Assembly (NCBI GenBank): GCA_963662355.1
Contig: OY759361.1
Location: 62,001-126,000, forward strand
Length of the DNA stretch: 64,000 nucleotides
Direction: 5' to 3'
Source: WTFY01 sp026713925
GTDB taxonomy: Bacteria; Pseudomonadota; Gammaproteobacteria; UBA4575
A program made the translations under genes and the position numbers. Position 1 is the stretch's first letter; every line of letters begins with the position of its first letter. Under the pieces are notes generated by a model. The model did not search any database, was not told the DNA's origin, and saw nothing but the letters and a program-made list of their open reading frames with translations. This document shows positions 49,601-59,504 of this stretch, piece by piece.

Positions 49601-52600
49601 TCATGACACTGCGTGCATCTCCGCCGCTGCATCGATATCCACTGAAACCACTCTCGAAACTCCCGGCTCACTCATTGTAATCCCCAGCAACTGACTCGCA
49701 TATTCCATGGTACTTTTGTTATGGGTAATGGATATGAACTGTACCCGGTTGCTCATGTCCTTCAGCAATTCACAGTAGCGGGTGACATTTGCCTCATCCA
49801 AAGGCGCATCCACCTCGTCCAGCAGGCAGAATGGAGCAGGATTCAGTTCAAACAGAGAGAATACCAGGGCCACTGCAGTCAGTGCTTTTTCGCCACCCGA
49901 CATGAGCTGTATCGATGAAAGGCGCTTGCCGGGCGGGCGGGCCATGATGGATACCCCTGCAGTCAACAGGTCGTCCCCCGTCATTTCCAGATGTGCGTCC
50001 CCCCCTCCGAACAACCGCGGATACATGTCCTGCAGATGCTGGTTGACCCGGTCAAATATATCCTTGAAACGATCCCGGGTTTCCTTGTCGATCTTGCGGA
50101 TCGCACGCTCGAGCGTCTCCAGCGCCTTGCGGAGATCTTCATACTGACTGTCCAGATATTCCTTGCGTTCCCTGTGCTCTTCGAACTCACCGATCGCGGC
50201 CAGATTGATCGGACCCAGACGTGCAATCTTTTTCCCCACTGCCTGTACCTTTTCTTCCCATTCCTGCACATGTGCATCTTCAGGCAACTGCTGGATCAGG
50301 GAATCAAGGGATTCCTCATATTCCTCCAACTGCTCCTCTACGGTCTTGCTGCGTACATTGGCCTCCTGCCAAGCAAACTTTGCCTCCTCCAGTTCGCCCT
50401 GCAGGCGTTCCTGGCTGCCATGCAGAATCACTATGCTTTCCTGCCTGGAACGAATCTGCTCTTCAGTCGCCTGCGAGATACTACGTGCTTCTGTCAGGCT
50501 TTTGTTGACTTCAATACGTTCATCGACGAGTCTTTTCAGCTGGTCATCCATTCCTTCGAGCGGAGCATCACTCTCTTCGATAGATGCCTTCAGGGATTCG
50601 TTACGCTGCTTCAGCTGTACACTTTGTTCATGCATTCTGCCCAATGCTTCCTGCGTCGCCTGCAGGGAGCTTCGACAGGATTCCAGCTCAAGGGCAAATT
50701 GATGGACCGACTCACGACTCTCTGACTCTTCGCTGCGTGCACTGTCCAGGGATGACTCAACCTCATCATGCTGTTGCAGCAATACACTGCGCTCGCCCTC
50801 AAATCCTTCAAGAATGACTTCAGCCTGCTCCTTTGATACCTTTGACGCATCAAGTTCTTCCCGCACCTGCCTGAGCTGACGGTCCACCTCATCCGAATAA
50901 CCCCGAAGTTGCCCCAGAAGTTCCTGCTCCTGTATGTGCCCTGCCAGGTCCGCCTTTGCCTGGACGTAGCGTGCCTGCACATCGGCAAGGCGAACCTGGA
51001 TATCATCCTTTTCTTGCCCGTTCTCAGCCAGTTCTCCCTGGCAAGCTTCCAGGTCTGACTCAAGGGTTCCGGTCAACTGTTCCTGGGATTCAATCTTTTT
51101 CTCAAGCGCCTTGATATCACGCTTGCGCTGCAGTACGTTGCCCTGATCCGCTGTAGCCCGGGCAATCCGCAGCCAGTTGCTGCCCATCCAAATTCCTTCC
51201 CGGGTGATTACGGACTGACCTGGTTCCAGCATCTTGCGTCTTTCCAGTGCATGCTGCAGATCCTCAGCCACATGAATACTGCCCAGAAACTCTGTGAGAT
51301 CAACAGGTGAATGTACCTTGGAAGCCAATGTACCTTCGGCAAGGGACGCAGAAGCCGGACTGCCTGGCTCCAGCATGACCAGATGCCCCGTTTCAATCCG
51401 GCTGCATGATTCAACCACCTGCTCAATATTCTCCACGCAAACGGACTCCAGATATTCCCCCAGTACGGTTTCAATGGCACTCTCCCAGCCGGCTTCAGTC
51501 CTGATCTTGTCCATCAGGCGCGAGGCCTCGCTCAGTCCCTCGTGCTCCAACCAACGGTTTACAGTTTCTTCCACACCCAGCACTACGTTTTGCAGGGCCT
51601 GCAGGGAGGCATGGCGGACCTGCAGGTCACGTAGCGCCTCACGTGCCTGCCGGACTTCTGCCGCGAGCTTCTGGCTGGCAGTACGACCCTGGCTGATCTT
51701 GTCCACCAGCTTCCCCAGACGGTCAGAAAGATCCTGGCGTGCGATACTGGCCTTGCTGATGCGCGACTGCAGATCTTCGACCCCATCATACTGCTGGCCG
51801 GAGGTTCCCTGGTTCAGGTCTTCTGCAAGCCGTTCCTTGCGTTCAGTGAACTGTTCCAGCTGTGACTCCAGATAGCGGATGCGTGAAACCTCGATTTCCA
51901 CCGTCTGGGCCGGACCTGCAATCCTTGTCATCAGCGCATCCCAAGTCTCCTGCCAGGCGGCCATGTCCGACCGGGCCTCATCCAGCTTTCCGGTATTCAG
52001 ACCCAACGCCTGCCGGGCAACCTCCAGCTGCGGCTCGAGCTCATCAATCCTGATCTCCAGATCCTGCACTTTTACCTGCTCTTCGCCATAGGCATGCCCG
52101 GCCTCGTCCTGGGCCTCGCGAACCTGTTTCAACTCCTTGCCATAGTGGCCGCTCAATTCCTTGGCATGGCGAATGGATTGCTCCACCCTGGACATTTCAG
52201 CGCCCAGCCGGTAATACTCTCCCTGAACCTGGTTGAAACTTTCCGTTTCCTCTGCATGCTGCAGGCGCAGATTTTCAACCTCGGCCTCAAGGGAACGAAT
52301 TTCCGCGACCACCTTTTCAATTTCCGTGTATTTATGATCCACAGACTGCTTGAGGGCTTCCACGTTTTCCTGCTGCACCTGCCAGCGCAGGGCCAGCAAT
52401 TCACTCTTGGTTCGACGCTCTTTCTCCTTGAGCACCTTGTAGTGTTCCGCAGCCCTGGCCTGACGCTGCAAGTGCTCAATCCGCTTGGAGATCTCTTCCG
52501 TCACGTCGTTGAGCCGCTCAAGATTCTCGCAGGTATGCCGGATACGGTTTTCGGTCTCCCGGCGCCGTTCCTTGTACTTGGAAATCCCCGCCGCTTCCTC

Positions 52601-53089
52601 CAGGAACACACGCAATTCATCCGGCTTGGTATCGATCAGCCTCGAAATCATGCCCTGCTCAATAATGGCATAGCTGTTTGGACCCAGGCCGGTACCCAGA
52701 AACAGGTCCACGATGTCCCTGCGTCGACACTTCGTGCCATTCAGGAAATATTTTGACTGCCCGTCCCGTACTGCAAGCCTGCGCACGGATATCTCGTTAT
52801 AGGCGGAATACTTGCCACCGAACTTGCCTTCCCGGTTATCAAACATCAGCTCAACCGATGCCTGCCCGGACGGGCTGCGTGCCGATGAACCATTAAAAAT
52901 CACATCTTCCATGGTTGTGCCCCGCAGGTGCCGGCTGCTTTCGCCCATCACCCAGCGCACCGCATCAATAATGTTGGATTTCCCGCAACCGTTAGGACCT
53001 ACAATGCCCATCATGGGAGTCGGAAAGAAAAATGTGGTCGGGTCCACGAATGACTTGAACCCGGAGATTTTTACGGAATTGAGTCGCAT
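49601..53089 (-). CDS. smc: chromosome partition protein SMC
   Basis: 1162 residues, full length. Walker A is GPNGCGKSNIIDAVRWVMGE near residue 32. Two long coiled coils flank a hinge of about 150 residues (around 510-650, with AGWESAIETVLGEYLESVCVE in two parts). The C-terminal head has the signature LMSGGEKALTAVALVFSLF and Walker B FCLLDEVDAPLDEANV. It forms the ring complex that organises and segregates the chromosome. Many gammaproteobacteria carry MukB instead, so having SMC excludes the enterobacterial branch. It is divergent from queF. Confidence 0.98.
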   Translation of the reverse strand: MRLNSVKISGFKSFVDPTTFFFPTPMMGIVGPNGCGKSNIIDAVRWVMGESSRHLRGTTMEDVIFNGSSARSPSGQASVELMFDNREGKFGGKYSAYNEISVRRLAVRDGQSKYFLNGTKCRRRDIVDLFLGTGLGPNSYAIIEQGMISRLIDTKPDELRVFLEEAAGISKYKERRRETENRIRHTCENLERLNDVTEEISKRIEHLQRQARAAEHYKVLKEKERRTKSELLALRWQVQQENVEALKQSVDHKYTEIEKVVAEIRSLEAEVENLRLQHAEETESFNQVQGEYYRLGAEMSRVEQSIRHAKELSGHYGKELKQVREAQDEAGHAYGEEQVKVQDLEIRIDELEPQLEVARQALGLNTGKLDEARSDMAAWQETWDALMTRIAGPAQTVEIEVSRIRYLESQLEQFTERKERLAEDLNQGTSGQQYDGVEDLQSRISKASIARQDLSDRLGKLVDKISQGRTASQKLAAEVRQAREALRDLQVRHASLQALQNVVLGVEETVNRWLEHEGLSEASRLMDKIRTEAGWESAIETVLGEYLESVCVENIEQVVESCSRIETGHLVMLEPGSPASASLAEGTLASKVHSPVDLTEFLGSIHVAEDLQHALERRKMLEPGQSVITREGIWMGSNWLRIARATADQGNVLQRKRDIKALEKKIESQEQLTGTLESDLEACQGELAENGQEKDDIQVRLADVQARYVQAKADLAGHIQEQELLGQLRGYSDEVDRQLRQVREELDASKVSKEQAEVILEGFEGERSVLLQQHDEVESSLDSARSEESESRESVHQFALELESCRSSLQATQEALGRMHEQSVQLKQRNESLKASIEESDAPLEGMDDQLKRLVDERIEVNKSLTEARSISQATEEQIRSRQESIVILHGSQERLQGELEEAKFAWQEANVRSKTVEEQLEEYEESLDSLIQQLPEDAHVQEWEEKVQAVGKKIARLGPINLAAIGEFEEHRERKEYLDSQYEDLRKALETLERAIRKIDKETRDRFKDIFDRVNQHLQDMYPRLFGGGDAHLEMTGDDLLTAGVSIMARPPGKRLSSIQLMSGGEKALTAVALVFSLFELNPAPFCLLDEVDAPLDEANVTRYCELLKDMSNRVQFISITHNKSTMEYASQLLGITMSEPGVSRVVSVDIDAAAEMHAVS

Positions 53090-53142
53090 CTATGCCAGTT
53101 CGCCTATAATAGGCAGCCTGAGCGCACGAGACCTGATCACCA

Positions 53143-53538
53143 ATGCCTGACCATACCCATTATCTAGACACATTTGAAAACCCGCAACATGATACCGACT
53201 ATACCATCCGCCTGCACATTCCGGAGTTTACCTGCCTATGCCCGCTAACCGGCCAGCCCGACTTTGCCGAGTTCCTGATCGAGTATGTACCGGACAAACT
53301 CTGCATGGAACTGAAAGCACTCAAACTGTACATGAGTTCATTTAGGAACGAAGGCCTATTCCATGAAGCAATAACAAATCGAATTCTAAGCGATTTTGTC
53401 GCATTGCTAAAGCCCCGGTTTATGCGTATTACTGCGGATTTCAATGTGCGGGGGGGAATCTACACGCAGGTGACCGCAGAGCACCGACAGGATGGCTGGC
53501 AACCTGCAACCCAGGTTACTCTTCCTGGAGAACTTTAG
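53143..53538 (+). CDS. queF: NADPH-dependent preQ0 reductase QueF (short type)
   Basis: 131 residues, the single-domain (Bacillus-type) form. The catalytic nucleophile Cys33 and Asp40 lie in FTCLCPLTGQPDFAEF, and the NADPH-binding stretch KALKLYMSSFRNEGLFHEA holds His74 and Glu75. It reduces 7-cyano-7-deazaguanine to preQ1 in queuosine tRNA modification. A single gene on the plus strand facing der. Confidence 0.95.
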   Translation: MPDHTHYLDTFENPQHDTDYTIRLHIPEFTCLCPLTGQPDFAEFLIEYVPDKLCMELKALKLYMSSFRNEGLFHEAITNRILSDFVALLKPRFMRITADFNVRGGIYTQVTAEHRQDGWQPATQVTLPGEL

Positions 53539-53602
53539 ATATATCACACAACTAACTGTATCAATACAGGATATACGCACTCAATCAGGGCCGAACAGTT
53601 GC

Positions 53603-53617
53603 CCCGAAGGCTTCGGG
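53603..53617. terminator. short hairpin between convergent queF and der
   Basis: CCCGAAG and CTTCGGG surround one central base, making a 6-7 bp GC-rich stem in the gap between the convergent queF and der genes. No T-run follows on either strand, so its terminator role is weak. Confidence 0.3.
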
Positions 53618-53677
53618 AGCCGCCAGAACAGCTGTCTCGTCCGTACATCGGACAAACGTGGCATGGTCGGGGTTCGA

Positions 53678-55075
53678 TCATTTATTTTTTTGCTGGCGCC
53701 TTCGGGTGCGCTGCTGCCTGGGTGTGAGAGTGTTTCGCCTGCCGGCATACGGGTTGTCAGACTGCCTGAATTCCAGCCGGACGGGGGTGCCGGTCAGTTG
53801 CAGCACCCTGCGGAAATAATTTTCCAGATATCGCTTATAGGAACCCGGGATCCTGCGAATCTGGTTGCCGTACAGGATAAACGTCGGAGGGCATGTTCCC
53901 GTTTGCGTTGCATACTTTAGCCGGATTCTTTGGCCCCGTACCAGGGGAGGCTGAAAGCTATCCAGCGCCTCCTCCAGCATTCGGGTCAGAACCGGCGTAC
54001 TGACACGGATGCTGGCTGCAGCATGTGCACGCGTTACAGCCTGCATCAGTTTGGCAATGCCCTCCCCCTTTATGGCAGAAATCAGTTGCCGTTCCGCAAA
54101 ATCCAGAAACCTCAATTTAAGATCCAGCCCCTTGCGGATACTTAGATGGTCCTCCCTAGAACAGGCGTCTGTTTTATTGACCGCGACCACGAGCGCACGA
54201 CCGCTCTCAAGAATCGTGCCGGCCAGCCGTGCATCCTGTTCGGCAAATTCCTGGGTCCCATCCAGCATCAGGATCACAACATGGGCCGCTTCTATCGCCT
54301 GCAGTGCTTTCACGACACTGAATTTCTCGATCATGTCATGCACGCGACTGCGGCGTCGAACACCTGCCGTATCGATCAACTCAAATACCATGCCTGATTT
54401 TTCCACACGCACGGCAATACTGTCCCGGGTCGTACCCGGCACATCCGAAGTGATAAAGCGCTCCTCATCCAGCAAGGCATTGGCCAGCGTCGACTTGCCC
54501 ACATTGGGTCTGCCCGCGATTGCAACCCGTATCACACCCTCGTCGTCTTTACCTTGCTGGCCTGGTTGGGGAGGAAATAGTACGTCGGCAGCACACAGGA
54601 CCTTTTCTACTCCCTTGCCTGTTCGGGATGAAACCTCAAATACATCTTTCGCTCCAAGTTCGGAGAAATCACTCGCGAGGAGGTGTGCAGGCTCCATGTC
54701 TGCCTTGTTGACCAGTACGAACACCCTGTGGCCAGAACGCCTCAACTCGGAAAACACTTCCCGATCCTGAGGCACAAGTCCCTGTATCCCATCTGCCATG
54801 AAAAACACCAGGTCGGCTTCCTCTACGGCCTGCCAGGCCTGGGATGCAATCGAAAGACGGAGGCTGTCTTTCCGGTCAGGATCTCCCCGAGGTTCGATGC
54901 CTCCGGTATCGACAACGATATAGCGGCTGTCAAACCTGCGTGTCACGCCATAGATCCGATCCCGGGTAAGCCCTGGCTGGTCGGCCACCAGCGCATCCTT
55001 TGACCGGGTCAGATAATTGAACAGTGTGGACTTGCCGACGTTCGAGCGCCCGACAAGGGCAATTACAGGTTTCAC
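53678..55075 (-). CDS. der: ribosome-assembly GTPase Der (EngA)
   Basis: 465 residues with two tandem GTPase domains. P-loops GRSNVGKST (about 8-16) and GRPNVGKST (about 190) are followed by DTGGIEP and DTAGVRRR, and by NKAD and NKTD base-recognition motifs. A KH-like domain follows with GQRIRLKYATQTGTCPPTF, and a basic tail (RRNTLTPRQQRTRRRQQKNK). Der acts in 50S subunit maturation. It is the last gene of the hisS-yfgM-bamB-der block, 159 nt after bamB. Confidence 0.97.
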   Translation of the reverse strand: MKPVIALVGRSNVGKSTLFNYLTRSKDALVADQPGLTRDRIYGVTRRFDSRYIVVDTGGIEPRGDPDRKDSLRLSIASQAWQAVEEADLVFFMADGIQGLVPQDREVFSELRRSGHRVFVLVNKADMEPAHLLASDFSELGAKDVFEVSSRTGKGVEKVLCAADVLFPPQPGQQGKDDEGVIRVAIAGRPNVGKSTLANALLDEERFITSDVPGTTRDSIAVRVEKSGMVFELIDTAGVRRRSRVHDMIEKFSVVKALQAIEAAHVVILMLDGTQEFAEQDARLAGTILESGRALVVAVNKTDACSREDHLSIRKGLDLKLRFLDFAERQLISAIKGEGIAKLMQAVTRAHAAASIRVSTPVLTRMLEEALDSFQPPLVRGQRIRLKYATQTGTCPPTFILYGNQIRRIPGSYKRYLENYFRRVLQLTGTPVRLEFRQSDNPYAGRRNTLTPRQQRTRRRQQKNK

Positions 55076-55234
55076 TGGATAGCTTGAATGATCAGGGATG
55101 ACAGGCAGTTATTGTAAAGAAAGCGCCGTGCACTTTGCACCTTGTATAGCCTGGGTGTATCAGCAGCACATTCTGAAAGGGGATAGGCAGACCTTCCGGG
55201 GTTATGCCGACTACCCGTGACTGAAAACGCCAGA

Positions 55235-56425
55235 TCAGGGATACTGCAGGACTGCAAACGACCCGTTCTCCGCAAGGACATAGGCACGCTGGCCCATGAT
55301 AACAGGCGGGCTGCCGATTGCATCACCTGCTGCCTTGTTCCTGCCAACCAGCTTTCCGTCCGTCTTGGACAGCCAGTGCAGATAGCCCTTGAAATCCCCG
55401 ACAACAATATAATCTCCCATTGATCCAGGAGCCGTGAGTGATCGGTATAACAGCTTGTCCTGCCGCCACAGGGTGGCGCCCGAGGTCCTGTCGAGAGCCC
55501 ATATGCTGTCGTCCGCATCCACTACATACACACGGGATTCGTCCACGCACACACCGGCATGGGAAGACATGTCCCGGGCCCAGTTCAACCTTCCGGTGAC
55601 CATGTCGATTGCCACCACGCGCCCATTGAAATTTGCGGCATAGACCACGTCATCCGAATAAGCAATTTCCCCGTCAATATCCGCCATGCGTTCCAGTTCC
55701 GACCGGCCACTGGGAACGGATACCGTTGTCTTCCACAACTCTTCACCGTCAAGCAAGCTCAGCGCAACCAGCTTGCCGTCGTCATAACCGACCAGCACGG
55801 CACTTCCCGCTACCTTGGGCTGGCTTGCACCACGCAGCGTCAACGGCGGTGAAATACGGCTTGCCTTCCAGGCTACCGCACCATTCCCGATATCGAGCGC
55901 ATGCACAGCGCTGTCATTGGTGCGGGCAACAATGACACCATGCTTGACTCCTGACAAGGCCAGCACCTCACTACTGAGCAAGGTACGCCATTTTTCCTTT
56001 CCGTCCACGCCGTCCAGTGCAATGACCAGCCCACTCTCGGTCCCGACCGCCAGAATGCCTTCGCCCCCGTTTACACCCCCTGAAACCGGTTCCTGCACAT
56101 TCACCGACCAGATGCGATTCCCATCCTCCAGTTGCCAGGCCTCCACGCGGTTTCCTGAGCCCGTAACATAGACCCGGTCTCCCGCTATATACGGCCGAAT
56201 CTGTAGATATGCCTTTTCAGGGCTGCCAATAGAGCCGTTCCACACCGATTTCACGTCCAGGGATTCCGCATCAAGATCGGCCAGGGCCGCTGGTTCGCGA
56301 GGGTCCTTTTCCCGTTCAAGCCACTGCTTGGGCTTGTCCAGCAGACTGGTACAGGCGGAAAACTGGATGAAGCAGCCTGCGACAAGCATCATGGCAACAA
56401 TTTTCAAAAGATGCTTGAGCCGCAT
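55235..56425 (-). CDS. bamB: outer-membrane assembly lipoprotein BamB
   Basis: 396 residues from ATG at 56425. The signal ends in a lipobox: Cys18 (VAGC) or Cys25 (FSAC, followed by TSLL as in other BamBs). The mature part is an eight-bladed PQQ-like propeller with repeats such as YVTGSGNRVEAWQLEDGNRIW, GVIVARTNDSAVHALDIGNG and DDSIWALDRTSGATLWRQD. It is a subunit of the BAM machine that inserts beta barrels, located on the inner face of the outer membrane. The gene starts 22 nt after yfgM. Confidence 0.95.
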   Translation of the reverse strand: MRLKHLLKIVAMMLVAGCFIQFSACTSLLDKPKQWLEREKDPREPAALADLDAESLDVKSVWNGSIGSPEKAYLQIRPYIAGDRVYVTGSGNRVEAWQLEDGNRIWSVNVQEPVSGGVNGGEGILAVGTESGLVIALDGVDGKEKWRTLLSSEVLALSGVKHGVIVARTNDSAVHALDIGNGAVAWKASRISPPLTLRGASQPKVAGSAVLVGYDDGKLVALSLLDGEELWKTTVSVPSGRSELERMADIDGEIAYSDDVVYAANFNGRVVAIDMVTGRLNWARDMSSHAGVCVDESRVYVVDADDSIWALDRTSGATLWRQDKLLYRSLTAPGSMGDYIVVGDFKGYLHWLSKTDGKLVGRNKAAGDAIGSPPVIMGQRAYVLAENGSFAVLQYP

Positions 56426-56447
56426 GGAAATAGCCTGGAATGCGCGT

Positions 56448-57071
56448 CTAGCTTCCCAGGTCATCGCGTTTCATTTTCAGAAATTCCACGCCTCTTGCAT
56501 GCACGGACTCCAAGGCCTCATCGTAGGCCTGCGTTGCCTGCCCGATCTCACCCTTGGCCACCAGTATGTCTCCTCGAATTTCATGCACGAGCGAGGCATA
56601 GGATTCGGGAAAATCATGGTCAATCACCGTGTTTGCCTCATCAGGTTTGTGGTCCGCAATCAACACGCGTGCAAGTCGCAGCCTGGCAATATCCTGCACA
56701 GGCACCTGATCACTATGGCTGATGACCCAATGCAGGCTTTCAGCCGCCGCAGCCAAGTTCCCGTTACCGGCCTGCTCCTTCGCTTCTTGCAACGCTGTCA
56801 GCACGGCATACGGAGTCGATGAATACCGGGTGCGCAATGATTCGGACTGCTTGTGAAAAGACTGGATATCTCCCGTCTGTAACTGTTCCTGCACGACAGC
56901 AAAGGCATCGGAGGCATCTCCTGCCTGAGTTTCCTGGTACCAGTCCCAGCCACGCCACCCACCCAGCGCACCAATTGCCAACACTGCTCCGGTTATCACT
57001 GCTGTGCCGTTCTGCTTCCACCAATTTTTGATGGCTTCAAGCTGTTGTTCTTCTGTTTCGTATTGAGTCAT
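56448..57071 (-). CDS. yfgM: YfgM-like periplasmic TPR protein
   Basis: 207 residues. The N-terminus YETEEQQLEAIKNWWKQNG and one membrane helix (AVITGAVLAIGALGGWRGW) are the typical opening of YfgM. The rest is helical TPR-like and faces the periplasm. YfgM works with PpiD at the Sec translocon as a chaperone ancillary. Its ATG overlaps the hisS stop (ATGA), and it precedes bamB. Confidence 0.93.
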   Translation of the reverse strand: MTQYETEEQQLEAIKNWWKQNGTAVITGAVLAIGALGGWRGWDWYQETQAGDASDAFAVVQEQLQTGDIQSFHKQSESLRTRYSSTPYAVLTALQEAKEQAGNGNLAAAAESLHWVISHSDQVPVQDIARLRLARVLIADHKPDEANTVIDHDFPESYASLVHEIRGDILVAKGEIGQATQAYDEALESVHARGVEFLKMKRDDLGS

Positions 57072-58345
57072 GATTCCGACCTTTGAATGCCGAGGTATTC
57101 GTTCAGATAGGGTGCCAGGCCGTCCTGTGAGACTGTTTCCTGGTCACGTCGTTCCCGCAAAAACTTCACTCCAACCGTATGACTGTCGAGTTCGTCATCA
57201 GCCAGAATGACGGCAAGTGTAGCATTCGACTTATCCGCGCGTTTCATTTGTGTCTTCATGCTGCCTCCACCACAGTTTACGACCACAGATATTGAAGGCA
57301 ACTGTCCGCGCAGCCTGTTTGCAAGCTTCAATCCTGCATGACTTGCCTGTTCACCAACCAGTACCATGTAGACATCTATTCCATCCTGTCCCCGGGAGAC
57401 TTCTAGCAGGGCCATCAGCCTCTCCAGACCTATTGCAAATCCTGCTGCGGGATACGGTTTTCCGCCCAGCTGCTCGACCAGGCCATCATACCTGCCTCCC
57501 GCACAGATGGTTGCCTGGGCACCCAGTTCAGGCACCACCCACTCAAATACGGTCTGGCTGTAATAATCCAGCCCGCGAACCAGGTGCGGGTTGACACGGT
57601 ACTCAATCCCCGCGGTGCGAAGCAAGGCCTGCAAACCTTCAAAATGTTCTACAGACGCCTGGTCCAGATGCTCCGGCAAGCTGGGGGCATTGCGAATCAC
57701 GTCCTGCAATTCCGGGTTCTTGCTGTCGAGTATACGCATGGGATTGGTGTGCAAACGCTGTTTTTCCTGATCACCCAGCTTGCTTTCATGTTGCTGCAAA
57801 TATGCAACCAGCGCTGTACGATAGTGCTGCCTGGCCTGCAGTGTACCCAGGCTGTTGATTTCCAGTACCGGCCTGGATGTCAGGTTTATTCTCTGCCACA
57901 TGTGATGGCACATGATCATCAACTCTGCATCGATGTCCGGGCCAGTCAGCCCGAATGTTTCCGCACCGACCTGGTGAAACTGGCGGTAACGTCCTTTTTG
58001 CGGACGTTCATGACGGAAAAAAGGGCCTCCGTACCAGAGCCGCACAGGCTGTCCGTACAGAAATCCCTGCTGCAGCCCGGCCCGCACACAGCCCGCAGTG
58101 CCTTCAGGCCGCAAGGTCAGGCTGTCCCCATTGCGGTCTTCAAAGGTATACATTTCCTTTTCAACAATATCGGTCACCTCACCCAGTGACCGTTTGAACA
58201 ACTCGGTTTGTTCAAGCAGGGGCAGGCGAACTTCCTGGTAACCGTATTGTTGCAACACAGCCTGCAAGGCATGTTCGAGATTGCGCAACATGCCACTGTC
58301 TGGAGGTATCACATCATGCATTCCGCGAATCGATTGAATCCGCAT
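57068..58345 (-). CDS. hisS: histidyl-tRNA synthetase HisS
   Basis: 425 residues from ATG at 58345, chosen because AAGGA lies 8 nt upstream; in-frame ATGs at 58351 and 58369 sit inside or before this ribosome site. Class II motifs are visible: motif 1 and 2 region LRPEGTAGCVRAGLQ, WYGGPFFRHERPQKGRYRQF, histidine-specific LVRGLDYYSQTVFEW and AGGRYDGL, and motif 3 AAGFAIGLERL. The anticodon-binding domain follows. It charges tRNA-His, whose gene is at the left end of this window. Confidence 0.97.
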   Translation of the reverse strand: MRIQSIRGMHDVIPPDSGMLRNLEHALQAVLQQYGYQEVRLPLLEQTELFKRSLGEVTDIVEKEMYTFEDRNGDSLTLRPEGTAGCVRAGLQQGFLYGQPVRLWYGGPFFRHERPQKGRYRQFHQVGAETFGLTGPDIDAELMIMCHHMWQRINLTSRPVLEINSLGTLQARQHYRTALVAYLQQHESKLGDQEKQRLHTNPMRILDSKNPELQDVIRNAPSLPEHLDQASVEHFEGLQALLRTAGIEYRVNPHLVRGLDYYSQTVFEWVVPELGAQATICAGGRYDGLVEQLGGKPYPAAGFAIGLERLMALLEVSRGQDGIDVYMVLVGEQASHAGLKLANRLRGQLPSISVVVNCGGGSMKTQMKRADKSNATLAVILADDELDSHTVGVKFLRERRDQETVSQDGLAPYLNEYLGIQRSES

Positions 58346-58379
58346 GGGCATCTTCCTTTCTGTTTCCAAAATTAAGAAC

Positions 58380-59504
58380 TCAGTCAGACAAATCGCTGGA
58401 AACCTGGAACAGGGCTACGCGATTACTCCTTGCAAACCCGGAATGATCAAAATTCTCTCCATTTACTTCAAGTCTCACTCCAGGCGAGTTGCCCAGAAGC
58501 ACATCAAACGGGGCCTTGCCCCGCACTTCCCTGGTCATTCCCGGTCCAAACAGATCCAGCACGAGCAACTTTGAATCGGCATCCCTGATCTCAACCCAGC
58601 AGCCTTCCGTGAAGGTGAGCAAAATGGTTTCCTGACCTTCAACGGTGACAGCTGGCTCATCTTCGAGCGAAGCCCCAACCGAATCGCCTTCAGATGTCAC
58701 AGGTCCCACAACATTCCCGGTTAAATCTTCCTCAACCTGCGCATCCTCCTCAACCTGCGCATCCTCCTCAACCTGCACATCCTCTGCTACCAATATATCG
58801 CCCAGAGCCTCTCCACTTCCCACAGATTCGGAAAATTCCCCGGCCAGGCCCTCTTCTGCATCATTCTCCCCTGCCTGTACACTCTTTTCCGCCAGCGCTT
58901 CACCCTCCGTTATCCCGGCCCCGGAAATAGCACCACCCGCTCCCTCCTTGATAGGGGTGCTCGCCTGCCCGGTACGGTCTGCTGCAGTACCGGAATTCTC
59001 CTCAAGCTGTGATGACTGTAGTGCCAGGTACCCCTTCCACAGTCCAAACAATCCCGCAGCGATGACAAGTACCGCGCCAACTCTCCACAGAATGACCGAT
59101 GTGCGGCCCCTTTTACTGAAGGGTTGAGAAAAATACCCGAACTCCGTGCGGCACTGCTTGTTGTACATGCGTACCACGTGCCTTGGAGCCAGGTTAACGA
59201 TCTTGGCATATGTACGCAGGTAATGGTGTACGTAGGGTGGCTCCGGCAGGCTGTGTAAATCATCTTGTTCCAGTGCCTGGATGGTGCTGGTCAGCAAATT
59301 CATCTGAGCTGCAACATCCGCCTGGCTGAGCCCGGCATGGATGCGCGCATCCGTCAGCACCTTGCCGGCACTGGTCTTGCTCTTTTGTGAATCCTGTTCA
59401 GGTGGGCTCTCTTCCTGCGCATCAGTACCGGAAGTCTGTTCAAGGTCAGGTGCGCGAGAAGATTTCGTGCTCCGCAAAGAAAAATTTGATTTCTCGTTTG
59501 GCAT
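58380..59504 (-). CDS. rodZ: cytoskeletal protein RodZ
   Basis: About 374 residues from ATG at 59504. Order: a poorly conserved acidic leader (1-45); a Cro/C1-type helix-turn-helix domain (about 46-120, with VLTDARIHAGLSQADVAAQM and YVHHYLRTYAKIVNL); a membrane helix (137-160, SVILWRVGAVLVIAAGLFG); an acidic linker that contains three EDAQVE repeats; and a C-terminal beta domain with FTEGCWVEIRDADSKLLV. It links MreB to the cell-wall machinery. The start is uncertain: the ATG lies within the last 60 bases of ndk and no good ribosome site is seen, only an A-rich run. The usual neighbours ispG, pilW and rlmN are absent here. Confidence 0.88.
   Translation of the reverse strand: MPNEKSNFSLRSTKSSRAPDLEQTSGTDAQEESPPEQDSQKSKTSAGKVLTDARIHAGLSQADVAAQMNLLTSTIQALEQDDLHSLPEPPYVHHYLRTYAKIVNLAPRHVVRMYNKQCRTEFGYFSQPFSKRGRTSVILWRVGAVLVIAAGLFGLWKGYLALQSSQLEENSGTAADRTGQASTPIKEGAGGAISGAGITEGEALAEKSVQAGENDAEEGLAGEFSESVGSGEALGDILVAEDVQVEEDAQVEEDAQVEEDLTGNVVGPVTSEGDSVGASLEDEPAVTVEGQETILLTFTEGCWVEIRDADSKLLVLDLFGPGMTREVRGKAPFDVLLGNSPGVRLEVNGENFDHSGFARSNRVALFQVSSDLSD
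58731..58784 (-). repeat. three tandem 18-bp repeats in the rodZ linker
   Basis: CTCAACCTGCGCATCCTC occurs at 58731-58748 and 58749-58766, and with one change at 58767-58784. On the coding strand the units encode the EDAQVE series. In-frame repeats like this can expand or contract without breaking the gene. Confidence 0.85.
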